A DNA stretch of 64,000 nt from Streptomyces sp. NK08204 (GCF_020400585.1 NZ_JAINVF010000028.1:1-64000); one strand, 5' to 3'. Shown: positions 1 through 17,035, counted from the stretch's first letter. Made by a program: numbers and translations. The notes: generated from the sequence alone by a model not told the origin.

Positions 1-7800
<7,800 letters not shown>

Positions 7801-7830
7801 CAGTACGTCAGAGCTCCTTTGGAATCCCAT

Positions 7831-8211
7831 GACCAGGGGGTGGTGCGGGCCGCACGGAAACACGAATGTCTCACCGCCGGGACGGAATGCGGAGCGCGCG
7901 TCCGATCGCTCGGTTGACCGCTCTCCGCGCGCCGTCGTCCGCGTGATTCCGGAAGGGGCGGGCGTGGACCGATTCCCGATCCCATCAGGGCAGAACAGGC
8001 CCGTCAACCGAGGTCCTCGGCCCCTCGACCCCTAGCCCCCTCGGAGTCCCCCCTAGAGCCCCGCGCCGACCCCCTATTCCTATTCCGGGGTTCGGTCCAC
8101 TGCCGCACGCTGTTACCGTCCACTGGCGAACCGAAGTCGGCAAAACTGCCTCATTCGCGGCGTGAACAAAAGGCCGACGCCAATGGCCTCGTCATACGCT
8201 GGGAGCCTTGC
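7831..8211. promoter_or_regulatory. Divergent promoter region between PKS and P450
   Basis: No gene fits here. The right half is rich in C runs and carries three CCCCTA hexamers at 8029, 8050 and 8071, each exactly 21 bp apart (two helical turns). The same arrangement occurs upstream of the type II thioesterase. I read these as candidate sites for the LAL activator of the cluster; this is inference. Confidence 0.6.
8029..8076. promoter_or_regulatory. Three CCCCTA direct repeats at 21-bp period
   Basis: The hexamers start at 8029, 8050 and 8071. They read CCCCTA towards the P450 gene and TAGGGG towards the PKS gene. They lie 136-183 bp before the P450 start and about 230-275 bp before the PKS start. 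The exact two-turn spacing puts all copies on the same DNA face, as expected for an array of activator sites. Confidence 0.55.
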
Positions 8212-9402
8212 GTGACCGATTCCGTTGTGTCGCTGAGCCCGCCGTCGGCCGCCGATGGCGGCAGGGAGCTGTTCGAGTGGCTGCGTCGCATGCGCGACGA
8301 CCGTCCGGTGTTCCGCGACGACAACGGCAGCTGGCACGTCCTGCGATACGCGGACGTGCAGCGGGTGCTGTCGGACCCGGGCGACTTCTCCTCCGACCCC
8401 ACCCCGGTGTCGCCGAAGGCGGCGGAGATCGCCCGTGGTGACCTGGCGCAGATCGACCCGCCCGAGCACCACCATCTGCGGCGCGGCATCAGCCGGGTGT
8501 TCACGCCCCGGACGGTGGCCGCGCTGGAGCCGCGGATCGCCGAGATCGGCCGCGAACTGCTCGACGCCACCGCGGACATGGACCGGTTCGACCTGGTGCG
8601 GCATCTCACGCACCCGCTGCCGGTGATCGTGATCGCCGAGCTGCTGGGCGTGCCGGCCGAGGACCGGCCGATCTTCCGGCACTGGGCGGACCGCATCATC
8701 GCCGCCAAGATCGTCGGCATCGACCTGCCGGAGAACTACGAGCGGCTGCGGACCGCGATCGAGGAGATGGACTACTACCTCGACGGCATGCTGGAGGAGC
8801 GGCGTGCCCGTCCGGGCGACGACCTGCTCAGCAAGATGGCGACGAGCGAGGTGGACGGCGAGCCGATCTCGTCGGAGGAGGCCGTCAACTTCGCCCGGCT
8901 GCTGCTGATCGCCGGCCACATCACCACGACGATGATGCTGAGCAGCTCGGTCCTGTGCTTCGAGGAGCACCCGGAGGCAGCCGCCGCGCTGCGCGCCGAC
9001 CGCTCCCTGATCCCCGCCGCGCTCGAGGAAGTCATGCGGTACCGGCCGCCGTTCACCATCACCGGCCGGTACACCACCCGGGACGTGGAGATCGGCGGCG
9101 TGGTGATCCCGGAGCGGTCGATCGTCATCCCGTGGCTGGCGTCGGCCAACCGCGACGAGCGGCAGTTCGACCAGCCGGACCGGTTCGACATCACCCGCAC
9201 ACCCAACGCGCACCTGGCGTTCGGCAAGGGCATCCACTTCTGCATCGGCGCCCCGCTGGCCCGCCTGGAGGGGAAGGTGGCCCTCAACCTCCTCTTCGAC
9301 CGCTACCGCGACGTGCGGCTCGAACGCGCCGAGCCGCTGGAGTTCTACGACCGCAACTTCTTCGGCGTGAAGTCGCTGCCGGTCTCGGTCACCCACGCGT
9401 GA
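8212..9402 (+). CDS. Cytochrome P450 (PKS tailoring candidate)
   Basis: A 396-residue bacterial class I P450 that would hydroxylate or epoxidise a substrate, here probably the polyketide of the adjacent PKS. Visible landmarks are the I-helix AGHITTT (oxygen activation), the K-helix EEVMR, and the haem loop FGKGIHFCIG with the haem-ligand Cys344. It starts with GTG, with GGGAG seven bases upstream. It is divergent from the PKS and is followed after 91 bp by the isomerase-like gene, so the two probably form one transcript. No ferredoxin gene is seen nearby. The family is certain; the substrate is inferred from position. Confidence 0.95.
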   Translation: MTDSVVSLSPPSAADGGRELFEWLRRMRDDRPVFRDDNGSWHVLRYADVQRVLSDPGDFSSDPTPVSPKAAEIARGDLAQIDPPEHHHLRRGISRVFTPRTVAALEPRIAEIGRELLDATADMDRFDLVRHLTHPLPVIVIAELLGVPAEDRPIFRHWADRIIAAKIVGIDLPENYERLRTAIEEMDYYLDGMLEERRARPGDDLLSKMATSEVDGEPISSEEAVNFARLLLIAGHITTTMMLSSSVLCFEEHPEAAAALRADRSLIPAALEEVMRYRPPFTITGRYTTRDVEIGGVVIPERSIVIPWLASANRDERQFDQPDRFDITRTPNAHLAFGKGIHFCIGAPLARLEGKVALNLLFDRYRDVRLERAEPLEFYDRNFFGVKSLPVSVTHA

Positions 9403-9493
9403 CCGGGTGGCCGGCTCCGCCCGGCCCTCCCTTCCCCCTGCTGTACCCGCTGTCCCGACCGCCTGACCGCCTTCCACGACCACCGGAGCAGAC

Positions 9494-9949
9494 ATGATGA
9501 CCGACGAGGAACGGGCCAAGTGGCTCATACTCGAGCACTGCCGGATGATCAATGACGGCAACGTGGAGGACTTGCTGCAGCTGTACGCCGAGGACTGCAC
9601 GTTCGAGGACCCGGTGGGCAACGGCAAGCAGCACGGCCTGCACGCGCTGAGCCAGCGCGCCGCCGCCGCCGTCTTCTCCGGCGCGTTCGAGGACGCGGCC
9701 GCGCCGGTGGCGTCCATGGACGGCCAGTGGGCGTCGGTTCCGATGGTCTCGACCTTCAACTACCTGCCGCTGGCCGGACCGGCGATGGCCGAGTCGGGGC
9801 TGCTGCCGGCCACCCCGCCGGACAACCCGGCCGAGAAGATGATCCAGGTCAAGATGGTGATGACGATCCACGTCAACGAGGTCGGGCTGGTCGACCGGAT
9901 GATGGCGCTCTACGGAAGCTCCGACGTCAGCGTCATCGACAGGAAGTGA
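9494..9949 (+). CDS. Ketosteroid-isomerase-like (SnoaL/NTF2-fold) protein
   Basis: A 151-residue single-domain protein. The segment YAEDCTFEDPVG aligns with the region of bacterial ketosteroid isomerase that carries the catalytic base. Asp39 here matches that base (Asp40 in the Pseudomonas putida enzyme). The oxyanion-hole Tyr position appears to be His15, and the second acid (Asp103) has no clear match, so chemistry may differ. Related folds act in polyketide clusters as double-bond isomerases, cyclases or dehydratases. Start ATG 9494 has GGAG five bases upstream. Its place next to a P450 and a PKS supports a role in polyketide maturation. The fold is likely; the reaction is a guess. Confidence 0.8.
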   Translation: MMTDEERAKWLILEHCRMINDGNVEDLLQLYAEDCTFEDPVGNGKQHGLHALSQRAAAAVFSGAFEDAAAPVASMDGQWASVPMVSTFNYLPLAGPAMAESGLLPATPPDNPAEKMIQVKMVMTIHVNEVGLVDRMMALYGSSDVSVIDRK

Positions 9950-10024
9950 CGTGGTGCACCGGACCGACAGGAGCCGCGCCGGAGGGGACTCGGCGGTGAG
10001 CGGACCCTTCCCGCGCGCCGCAGT

Positions 10025-10386
10025 GTGATCGGGGCCCGGCCGGTCGGCTCACGTCCGGCCGCGCTGCTGGCCCGGCACGACAGGTCCGTGGTGGTGATCG
10101 AGGGGGCGACGAGGAGAGCTGCGAGCTGCGGCGCCGCGCCGTGCACCGCGCGCTCGTCAGTGAACCGGAGGCGTACGGCCGCATCGCGCGGTCCTTCCGG
10201 CCGACGGACGCCGTCGGCGCCGATCTGGTCGGCGAGGTGCTGACCGGACGCCTGGACGTCAAGGCCGCGGCGCTCCGCCGGATCATGGAACTCGGCAGCG
10301 GGGACGTGGCGTTCGCGGACCCGAGACGGCCGTGTTCCCGCCGGCCGTGTTCCCGCCGGCCGTCGGGTCCGCGGACGGGCGCCTGA
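10025..10386 (+). pseudogene. Relic, possibly of an FAD-dependent oxidoreductase
   Basis: Beginning at GTG 10025 a short frame reads like the dinucleotide-binding N-terminus of a flavin monooxygenase (VIGARPVGS, then LLARHDRSVVVIEGA). Similarity then ends. A second frame from about 10141 has coding-like third positions (segment GADLVGEVLTGRLDVKAAAL) but I cannot recognise it. No intact gene can be drawn. It lies tail to tail with the decayed ccr gene, so this whole 1-kb stretch looks like degenerating cluster DNA. Confidence 0.35.
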
Positions 10387-10429
10387 CGGCGCGGCTGGTC
10401 GCTCTGCACGCCTTCCCGCCCGACGCTGC

Positions 10430-10937
10430 GCTGCGGCGCCCGAGCCGAGCCCGCCGCCCGCGCCCCAGACCGGCACCACGTCGCCTGCTCGAGCGCGGCG
10501 CGTTGCGCGACACCAACCGGCGGTGGGCGGTGGGGTTCACCAGCGTGTCGTCGTACCCGTCCGCGGACTCCGGATCCACGCTCAGGCAGTGCGCGACCAC
10601 CTGTCCCCCGGCTTCCGGTTCCGCACCCGTGGCCCGGTGCGCAGCACCACGCCGGCCAGGTCCGAACCGAGCACGTGGCACCGCTGCGCGTGGCGGGCCG
10701 CACCGGGGCTGCTGCGCGCGTACCGGTGCAGAAACGTGAACGTCGGCAGCGGTTCGAAGATTGCGCTCCCCACCGTGGTGTGGTTGACCCATCCGGACAT
10801 CACGGCGATCAGCGCCTCGCCGGGCCCGGGGGCTCCGCGCGGAGCACGGCCGCGCCGCGATGGCTCTCCGGCACCGGAAGCGTGAGGAAGTCCTCGGCTC
10901 CCGCTCCCGCGGGCACGGCGTCGACGATCTGCTGCAT
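10430..10937 (-). pseudogene. ccr: Crotonyl-CoA carboxylase/reductase (ccr) pseudogene
   Basis: CCR makes ethylmalonyl-CoA, a PKS extender unit, from crotonyl-CoA, CO2 and NADPH. Here only pieces remain, in order but in different frames: a start ATG 10937 behind AGGAGG with MQQIVDAVPAG and LPVPESHR; then ALIAVMSGWVNHTTVGSAIF and SIFEPL-like and HVLGSDLAGVVLRTGP segments; then VVAHCLSVDPESADGYDDT; then LVNPTAHRRLVSRN; and finally the NADPH loop VWGAGGGLGS. Compared with the roughly 445-residue enzyme there are several frameshifts and internal deletions, and the C-terminal half is missing. It probably once formed a unit with the upstream LAL gene, which ends 27 bp before it. The identification is firm; function is lost. 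Confidence 0.8.
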
Positions 10938-10963
10938 GAGCGGTCCTCCTGCGCTGACGGCGG

Positions 10964-13768
10964 TCAGGCGATCTCGTTGGCCGGCAGGTGCACTTCCAGC
11001 GGGAGTTGGTGCCGCCTGGCGATGTTGAGCTTGCGGTAGACCCGGGTCAGGTGCTGCTCGACGGTGCTGATCGTCACGAACAGCTTCGCCGAGATCTCCC
11101 GGTTGGTGTATCCGCAGGCCGCCAGGGCCGCGACCCGTTTCTCGGAGTCGCTGAGCTTGGCCTCGGCCTCCGCACCCAAAACGTCGCCCGCCACGGGCTT
11201 CGCGGGAGCGCCTCCCGCCGGGCCGAGGCCCTGTACCCGCTTGCGTTCGCCCTCGCGCAGCCGCTGCCCGGACTCCGCGCACAGCGGCTCGGCGCCGCAC
11301 TCGCGGGCCAGGTGCAGGGCCCGGCGGGTGACCGCGATCGACCGGGTGGTCTCGCCCAGTTCCCGGTACGTCTCGCCCAGCACGCCGACGGTACGCGCCA
11401 GTTCCAGCCGGTCGCCCGACCGGTGCAGGTCCTCCACCGCACGGGCCAGCAGCGACGGCCGCAGCTTGAGGTCGACGGTCTGCGCCCGCAGCCGCAGCGT
11501 GACCCCGCGCACCCGCGGATACACCGCGTCCGGCATCCGCATCTGGTCGATGATCAACCGCTCGGCCTGGTCGACCCGGTCGAGCTGGTAGAGGGCCTGG
11601 GCGGCGTCGGTACGCCAGGGCAGCAGCACCGGCCGGTCCACGCCCCAACGGACGGCGAGCCGGCCGGCGGTCGTGAAGTCGGCGAGCGCGGCCTCGGGTT
11701 GGTCGGTGGCCAGGTGGAAGTGGCCACGGGCGCGCAGGTATCCCAGCCCGTAGACGCTCTTGAGGAGGGCGTCGGGCACGGGCTGGTTGAGCCGCCGCGC
11801 CGCGGCGGTGTAGTCGCCCGCCGCGGTGTGGGTGAGGACCAGCACCGCCAGCGGGCCGCCGAGGAAGAAGCTCCCGTTGTACTCGGAAACGCCGCGCAGC
11901 GACTCCTGCGCGTGCTGCGCGGCGGCCTCCAGCCGGCCGCCGCGCAGCGCGATGTCGGCCCGCAGGGCGGCGAACACCGCCCGCCAGCCCGGTGCGCGCC
12001 GCCGGTCGGCCTCCTCCAGGAACTTCCGGCAGGCGTCCTCGGCCGCTTCGAGCCGGTCGCCGTAGTACAGCGACACCACCGCGTTGACGATCGGCGTCAG
12101 TGTCGCGTCGATCAGCGGGCACACCCGCAGGAAGCGCTCGGCCGATGCCTCGCCGCCGCTGTCGGGCGCCAGGACGGGGAAGCGCGGCAGTGCGTCGGGC
12201 GCCGCCGGGGCCGCCACGTCGCCGGGCGCCGGGTGGTCCAGCGGCCCCTCGTCGCCGCCTTCGGCGTACCACCGCCCCGACAGCGGGGCCACCAGGTCCA
12301 GGGCCGCCTGCGCGGCGGCCCACTGGCCCGAGGACGCCCTCGCCCTGAGGCCGCCGATGATCTCGCGGGCCTCCTCCACCCGGCCGTGGGCGATCAGCAG
12401 GTTGGCCAGCTGGCCCGCGGTGTGCGCCGGGAGCCGGGTGCGGGTCGCGGCGGCGACCAGGTCCGTAAGGTGCCGGCCCTCGGCCGTGGCGGGGTTGACC
12501 CGCCACAGCACGGCGGCCAACCGCAACCGGATGTCCATCCGCGCCCGCTCGTCGTCGCAGCCGGCGCAGGCCAGCTCCAGGTAGTCGATGGCGAGCTGGG
12601 CGTCGTCCTCGTGCAGCGCGGCCTCTGCGGCCTCGCGCAGCACGGCCGCCCCCCACGGGCCGGGCACCTCGCCCCCCGCGAGCAGGTGCGCGGCCACGTC
12701 CGACGGGCGTGCGCCCTGGTCCTTCAGCAGCCAGGCCACGTGCCGGTGCAGCCGGCCGCGCTCGGCCGCGTCGAGGCTGTCGAGCACCACCGACTGGGCC
12801 ACCGGGTCACGGAACCGCGCGCCGACGACAATGCCGGCTGACTCCAGCGCCTGCAGCGCCTCGTCGACGCTCCAGGAGGTGGCCTCGACGACCCGGCCGA
12901 GGGACTCCGTGTCGGCCGCCTCGCCCAGCACCGCGAGGGCGGCGGCCACCTCCCAGGTGCCCTCGCCGCCGCGGCGCAGGCAGGTCAGCAGCGCCTGCCC
13001 GAACAGCTCGCCTGCCGCCAGCCGGGCGACGCCCGAGGACCAGTAGGTCTGCGAGCGCCGGCAGTCCTCGATGAGCGCCCGCAGCAGCAGCGGGTTGCCG
13101 CCGGTCAGCTGGTGCAGCTCGGCGGCGTCCACGGCGCCGGCGGGCATGTCGCTGTGCCCGGCGAGGACTTCGGCGACGCCGGCCGGGTCGAGGGGCGGCA
13201 GCCGCAGCCGGTGCACCGCGGGCTGGCGCAGCAGCTCGACGGCGAACTGGGGATCCCGCGGCCCGCCGTACAGCGGCTGGGTGAGCACCATCAGGACCCG
13301 GCTGCGCCGGGTCAGCCTCGCCAGCTGGAGCAGGCAGTGCAGCGACTCGGCGTCCGCGTGCTGCAGGTCGTCCACACCTATGACGACCGGCGCCTGCTCG
13401 GCCATGTCCCTTACGGCCGCGGCGAGGTGCCGGGCGAACCGGCCGGGCCGCTGGTCGGCGGCGCCTTCCACCGCGGACGGCAGACCGGTCAGCGGCGGCG
13501 CGCCGTCCAGCAACTGGGCGACGACGCCCAGGGGCGTGCCGTCCTCGGCCGGCGACCCGGCCGCGCTCAACAGGGTCACCCCGGCGCGGGTCGCCTCGTC
13601 GATCACCCATTCCAGGATCTGGCTCTTCCCGCAGGCGATTCCGCCTTCGACCAGAACCGTTCCCCCGCTCCCCGAAGCGGCTTCCCTCATAGCGGTTCGC
13701 AGAAAGTCTAACTGTGCTTCACGCTGAATAAATTCCACGAGTGAACAGCCCCCGTTCAAACCATTCAA
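10964..13768 (-). CDS. LAL-family LuxR transcriptional activator (pathway-specific)
   Basis: A 934-residue regulator with an N-terminal P-loop ATPase domain (GGIACGKS near residues 42-49), a Walker B-like VVIGVDDL, a long helical repeat middle, and a C-terminal LuxR helix-turn-helix (LSDSEKRVAALAACGYTNREIS, then TVEQHLTRVYRKLNI). Proteins of this size and layout usually activate macrolide and other PKS clusters, and this one sits inside such a cluster. Leu20 is encoded by TTA (13709-13711), the rare codon read by the bldA tRNA, so translation may depend on development. An alternative GTG start at 13738 has a GGGGG stretch upstream and would still include the TTA codon. Target sites may be the CCCCTA arrays. 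Confidence 0.95.
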   Translation of the reverse strand: MNGLNGGCSLVEFIQREAQLDFLRTAMREAASGSGGTVLVEGGIACGKSQILEWVIDEATRAGVTLLSAAGSPAEDGTPLGVVAQLLDGAPPLTGLPSAVEGAADQRPGRFARHLAAAVRDMAEQAPVVIGVDDLQHADAESLHCLLQLARLTRRSRVLMVLTQPLYGGPRDPQFAVELLRQPAVHRLRLPPLDPAGVAEVLAGHSDMPAGAVDAAELHQLTGGNPLLLRALIEDCRRSQTYWSSGVARLAAGELFGQALLTCLRRGGEGTWEVAAALAVLGEAADTESLGRVVEATSWSVDEALQALESAGIVVGARFRDPVAQSVVLDSLDAAERGRLHRHVAWLLKDQGARPSDVAAHLLAGGEVPGPWGAAVLREAAEAALHEDDAQLAIDYLELACAGCDDERARMDIRLRLAAVLWRVNPATAEGRHLTDLVAAATRTRLPAHTAGQLANLLIAHGRVEEAREIIGGLRARASSGQWAAAQAALDLVAPLSGRWYAEGGDEGPLDHPAPGDVAAPAAPDALPRFPVLAPDSGGEASAERFLRVCPLIDATLTPIVNAVVSLYYGDRLEAAEDACRKFLEEADRRRAPGWRAVFAALRADIALRGGRLEAAAQHAQESLRGVSEYNGSFFLGGPLAVLVLTHTAAGDYTAAARRLNQPVPDALLKSVYGLGYLRARGHFHLATDQPEAALADFTTAGRLAVRWGVDRPVLLPWRTDAAQALYQLDRVDQAERLIIDQMRMPDAVYPRVRGVTLRLRAQTVDLKLRPSLLARAVEDLHRSGDRLELARTVGVLGETYRELGETTRSIAVTRRALHLARECGAEPLCAESGQRLREGERKRVQGLGPAGGAPAKPVAGDVLGAEAEAKLSDSEKRVAALAACGYTNREISAKLFVTISTVEQHLTRVYRKLNIARRHQLPLEVHLPANEIA

Positions 13769-13973
13769 TTCGCACTCTTACCCAATAAGAACCGGGCACG
13801 CGACAAGGTGCCCGCTGGGCTCGCGGCCCGTGGCATAGATGCTCCTGACATACTCCCAATATCCGACTTCCACAGGCCCCGAAAGATCGTTCGACTCTAT
13901 CGCGGCTTCCCCGAGACCGGGCAACCCGGCCTGTCAAGAAGGCGGGAGAAATCAGCGGCGGCCGGCGCCGCCG

Positions 13974-14741
13974 TCACACCCGCACGCCGAGCCGGTCGCG
14001 GACCGCGGCGATCACGGCCGGTCCCTCGGCCACCAGGTAGAAGTGGCCGCCGGGGAACACCTGGACGTCGAACGGGCCGGTGGTGTGCCCGGCCCATGCT
14101 TCCGCTTCGGGAACCTCGACCTGCGGGTCGCGGTCCCCGACGAGCGCCGTGACCGGGCAGCCCAGCGGCACCGCCGGGCGCGGCGCGTAGGTCTCGATGG
14201 CCCGGTAGTCGCCGCGTACGGCGGGCAGGATCATCCGTACGACCTCGTCGTCGGCCAGGAGGTCGGCGTGGGTCCCGGCCAGCCGCCGCAACTCGGCGAC
14301 GACGCCCGAGTCGTCCCTCAGATGGACCGGATCGGGCAGCGGGCGGTGTACGGACGGCGCCCGGCGCCCGGAGACGAAGAGCCGGGACGGTTCCACCCCG
14401 TGGTTCCGCTTCAGCCGCAGAGCCACCTCATAGGCGACCACCGCTCCCATGCTGTGGCCGAAGAACGCCGTCCGCCGGTCGACCATGGGGGCCAGCGCCT
14501 CGGCCGCCCGGTCGGCGAGATCATGCAGGTCCCGTACCGGCTGCTCGGTCCTGCGCTCCTGCCGGCCCGGATACTGCACGGCGAGGACTTCGACATCCGG
14601 GTGCAGTGCGCGGGAAACCGGGAGGTAGAAACTGGCCGAGCCTCCGGCGTGCGGAAAGCAGACAAGTCTGCGGGGTTCGCTTCCCGGCGGAGCAGGGTGA
14701 TAGCGGCTGAACCAGGCATCGCGGTCCACACACATCTCCAA
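13974..14741 (-). CDS. Type II thioesterase
   Basis: A 255-residue alpha/beta hydrolase of the RifR/GrsT class. These enzymes clear wrong or decarboxylated acyl groups from PKS carrier domains. Visible features: CFPHAGG near the N-terminus (oxyanion region), nucleophile Ser97 in GHSMG, an acid in GDRDPQV and the catalytic His in GGHFYL. The length is normal for the family. It lies on the same strand as the LAL and PKS genes, and two CCCCTA motifs 21 bp apart lie about 83-109 bp upstream, as found before the PKS. This suggests shared control. Confident call. Confidence 0.95.
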   Translation of the reverse strand: MEMCVDRDAWFSRYHPAPPGSEPRRLVCFPHAGGSASFYLPVSRALHPDVEVLAVQYPGRQERRTEQPVRDLHDLADRAAEALAPMVDRRTAFFGHSMGAVVAYEVALRLKRNHGVEPSRLFVSGRRAPSVHRPLPDPVHLRDDSGVVAELRRLAGTHADLLADDEVVRMILPAVRGDYRAIETYAPRPAVPLGCPVTALVGDRDPQVEVPEAEAWAGHTTGPFDVQVFPGGHFYLVAEGPAVIAAVRDRLGVRV

Positions 14742-14823
14742 TTCGATCCAAATCCGCCCAATTTACTCCGGGAGCGCCACACAGGCCCTCTCGAAAGTAG
14801 TTCGGCCCCGCACTAGCCAGTAA

Positions 14824-14850
14824 CCCCTACCCGGGCGGCCACCACCCCTA
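14824..14850. promoter_or_regulatory. Two CCCCTA direct repeats at 21-bp period
   Basis: Hexamers at 14824-14829 and 14845-14850 repeat the motif and exact spacing found at 8029-8076. They precede the thioesterase gene and read TAGGGG in its direction, as they do relative to the PKS gene. Confidence 0.55.
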
Positions 14851-14943
14851 TGCACAAGGGTGCCCGACGCCCGGGAACAGGGGTGAATGACGCCCTGAGC
14901 TGCCCCGGTTTCATGGAGTCCGGTGATCCTGCTCAAGCGGACC

Positions 14944-15460
14944 GCGAGTGGCTTTGTGTTCGCCGCCGGTCGCGTTCGCACTCGGCGGGCGGCGCGTCGT
15001 CGAGGACGGAGTGGAGCCGTTCCTCGTTGTACCAGGTGGCCCGCGGGAAGATCGCCCGCTCGACCTGGCTGATATCCCGCCACGGTCCTCGCGTCTCGAT
15101 CAGCTCGGCCTTGAACGGGCCGTTGAGCGCCTCGGCCATGGCGTTGTCGTAGCTGTCCGCGACCGAGCCGACCGACGCGGCGGCGCCGATCTCGGCGAGT
15201 CGGTCGGTATGGCGATACTCATGGCGCGCCGCGGCCGCTGTGGCGGATGAGGCCGGAGCCCTTCCCCTTCCTTGGTCCTGCGTCTCCACGCGGCCATCTC
15301 CAGGGCGTCCAGCGAAAGTCCGCCCGCCACAACTGGTCCGGGCGCGAGGCCGTGACGTCGCGGTCGACCAGGTTCGGCGACCCGGGTGCCGACGGCTCCG
15401 GCGTCGTGGGGCGGCGCCGCTGCCCGCGGATCACGCCTTCCAGGCCCATCTGCCCTCCGT
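14944..15460 (-). mobile_element. IS3-family transposase (OrfB) relic
   Basis: Reading on the minus strand, pieces of an IS3-type OrfB integrase appear in two or three frames: GLEGVIRGQRRR, then LVDRDVTASRPDQLW.ADF, then a jump (most of the DDE core is missing) to LDALEMA, and then GSVADSYDNAMAEALNG and ATWYNEERLHSVLD near the C-terminus. Frameshifts and an internal deletion make it inactive. I saw no clear terminal repeats. It separates the thioesterase from the second P450. Confidence 0.8.
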
Positions 15461-15584
15461 TCGGCGTACATCACCGAGTCACTATATTGGGATATATGTA
15501 CTCAAAGTTTGCTGAATCCGCGAATTAGTCTGTGGCGAGCCCAGACGTTCTGTGCAGCACTTCGACGTACTTCGGGAGACGACG

Positions 15585-16838
15585 ATGAGCAAGCAGCCGC
15601 TCCTCCTTCCCTATGGCGATCCGGCCTTCGTGGCAAACCCGTTCCCGTTCTACCGACAGCTGTACGAGGAGGGCCCGGTGCGGCGCGCGGTCATCGTCGG
15701 CGGCCTGGAGGCCTGGCTGGTCACACGCTATGAGGACGGCCTCGCCGCACTCGGCGACCCGCGCCTGAGCAGCGATATCCGCGACGCGTCGGACCCCCGT
15801 CTCGTGCAACAGCTGCCCGCGACGGAGCGCGAGTCCCTGGTGCGCAACATGCTCCGGGCGGACCCGCCCGACCACACCCGCCTGCGTCGCCTGGTCTCGA
15901 AGGCGTTCACCGCGCGCCGGGTGGCCGAGCTGCGGCCCCGCGTCCAGGCCATCACCGACGGCCTGCTCGACGCCATCGCGCACGCCGGCCGCGCGGATCT
16001 CGTCGCCGACTTCGCGCTGCCGCTTCCGGTCACCGTGATCAGCGAACTGCTCGGGGTGCCCACCAGGGACCGGTACGACTTCCAGCGGTGGACCGACGAC
16101 ATGATCCTCCAGGGACCCGAGCCCCCGGACCCGACCGTGGTCGACGGTGCCTGGCAGCAGATGCGCGCGTACCTGGTCAAGCTTCTGGAAGCCAAACGAG
16201 CCGACGCTGGAGACGACCTGCTCAGCGATTTGATCAACGCTCGGGACGAGGAGCAGCGGCTGGACGAGGACGAGCTGATCGCCATGGCCTTCCTGTTGCT
16301 GGTGGCCGGATACGTCACCACCGTCAACCTGATCAGCGGCGGCATCGCCGCGCTGCTCGCCCATCCCGACCAGCTCGAGCTGCTGCGGGACGATCCGACG
16401 CTGCTGCCGGACGCGATCGAGGAGTTCCTGCGCTACGACGGACCGGTGAACCCGGGCATCGCCCGCTTCGCGCGGGAGAACATCGAGATCGCGGGCGTGA
16501 GGATCCCGCGCGGCGCCACCGTGCTGGTGGCCTCCGCCATCGCCGACCGGGATCCGGCGCGGTTCCCGGACCCCGATCGTCTGGACATCACCCGTCGGGA
16601 CAACGCCCACCTCGCGTTCGGGCACGGAATCCACTACTGCCTGGGCGCCCCACTGGCCCGACTGGAGGGGCAGGTCGCCATCGGGACTGCCCTGCGCCGC
16701 CTTCCCGGTCTCACCTTGGCCGTGCCACCGGACGAGCTGCAGTGGAGACCAAGTGGTCTGCGCGGCCCCGGGCGCCTGCCCGTCACGTTCACACCCGGGC
16801 GCATCCCCGACGGCACGGCCCCGGCCGCTCCGGCTTGA
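15585..16838 (+). CDS. Cytochrome P450
   Basis: A 417-residue soluble bacterial P450. Landmarks are the I-helix AGYVTT, the ExxR motif EEFLR, and FGHGIHYCLG with the haem-ligand Cys352. ATG 15585 is preferred because GGGAG lies just upstream; an upstream in-frame ATG at 15552 has none. The gene sits beyond an IS3 relic on the outer side of the PKS-associated genes. It may be a tailoring enzyme of that cluster or an unrelated P450, and no redox partner is adjacent. A strong hairpin follows at 16969-17000. The family is certain, the substrate unknown. Confidence 0.95.
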   Translation: MSKQPLLLPYGDPAFVANPFPFYRQLYEEGPVRRAVIVGGLEAWLVTRYEDGLAALGDPRLSSDIRDASDPRLVQQLPATERESLVRNMLRADPPDHTRLRRLVSKAFTARRVAELRPRVQAITDGLLDAIAHAGRADLVADFALPLPVTVISELLGVPTRDRYDFQRWTDDMILQGPEPPDPTVVDGAWQQMRAYLVKLLEAKRADAGDDLLSDLINARDEEQRLDEDELIAMAFLLLVAGYVTTVNLISGGIAALLAHPDQLELLRDDPTLLPDAIEEFLRYDGPVNPGIARFARENIEIAGVRIPRGATVLVASAIADRDPARFPDPDRLDITRRDNAHLAFGHGIHYCLGAPLARLEGQVAIGTALRRLPGLTLAVPPDELQWRPSGLRGPGRLPVTFTPGRIPDGTAPAAPA

Positions 16839-16968
16839 TCCGGACACCACCGGGCGACCGAGCCGGCGGTAGCAGGGCTGCCTGGCGAGCTCGAGGACCC
16901 GAAACGTGACCGTGACGGGAATCCCGTCCACGGCCGGCTGCTTCACGAGCGGGGTGTGTCCGCGGCGA

Positions 16969-17000
16969 CGGCGCGGCGGGGGCACGCCCCCGGGGCGCCG
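16969..17000. terminator. Hairpin between convergent genes
   Basis: An outer pair CGGCGC/GCGCCG encloses an inner pair GGGGGC/GCCCCC with a 2-base gap. It lies between the convergent P450 and FG-GAP genes, where a bidirectional terminator is expected. No U-run follows, which is common in high-GC actinomycetes. Confidence 0.5.
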
Positions 17001-17035
17001 CTGTCGCGGGCCCGCTCGTGATCGCGTCGCGGGCT

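Noticed and set aside
8113..9759. Long minus-strand frame opposite the first P450 and the isomerase-like gene
   Set aside because: The plus strand holds intact P450 motifs and good ribosome sites; the minus frame has none.
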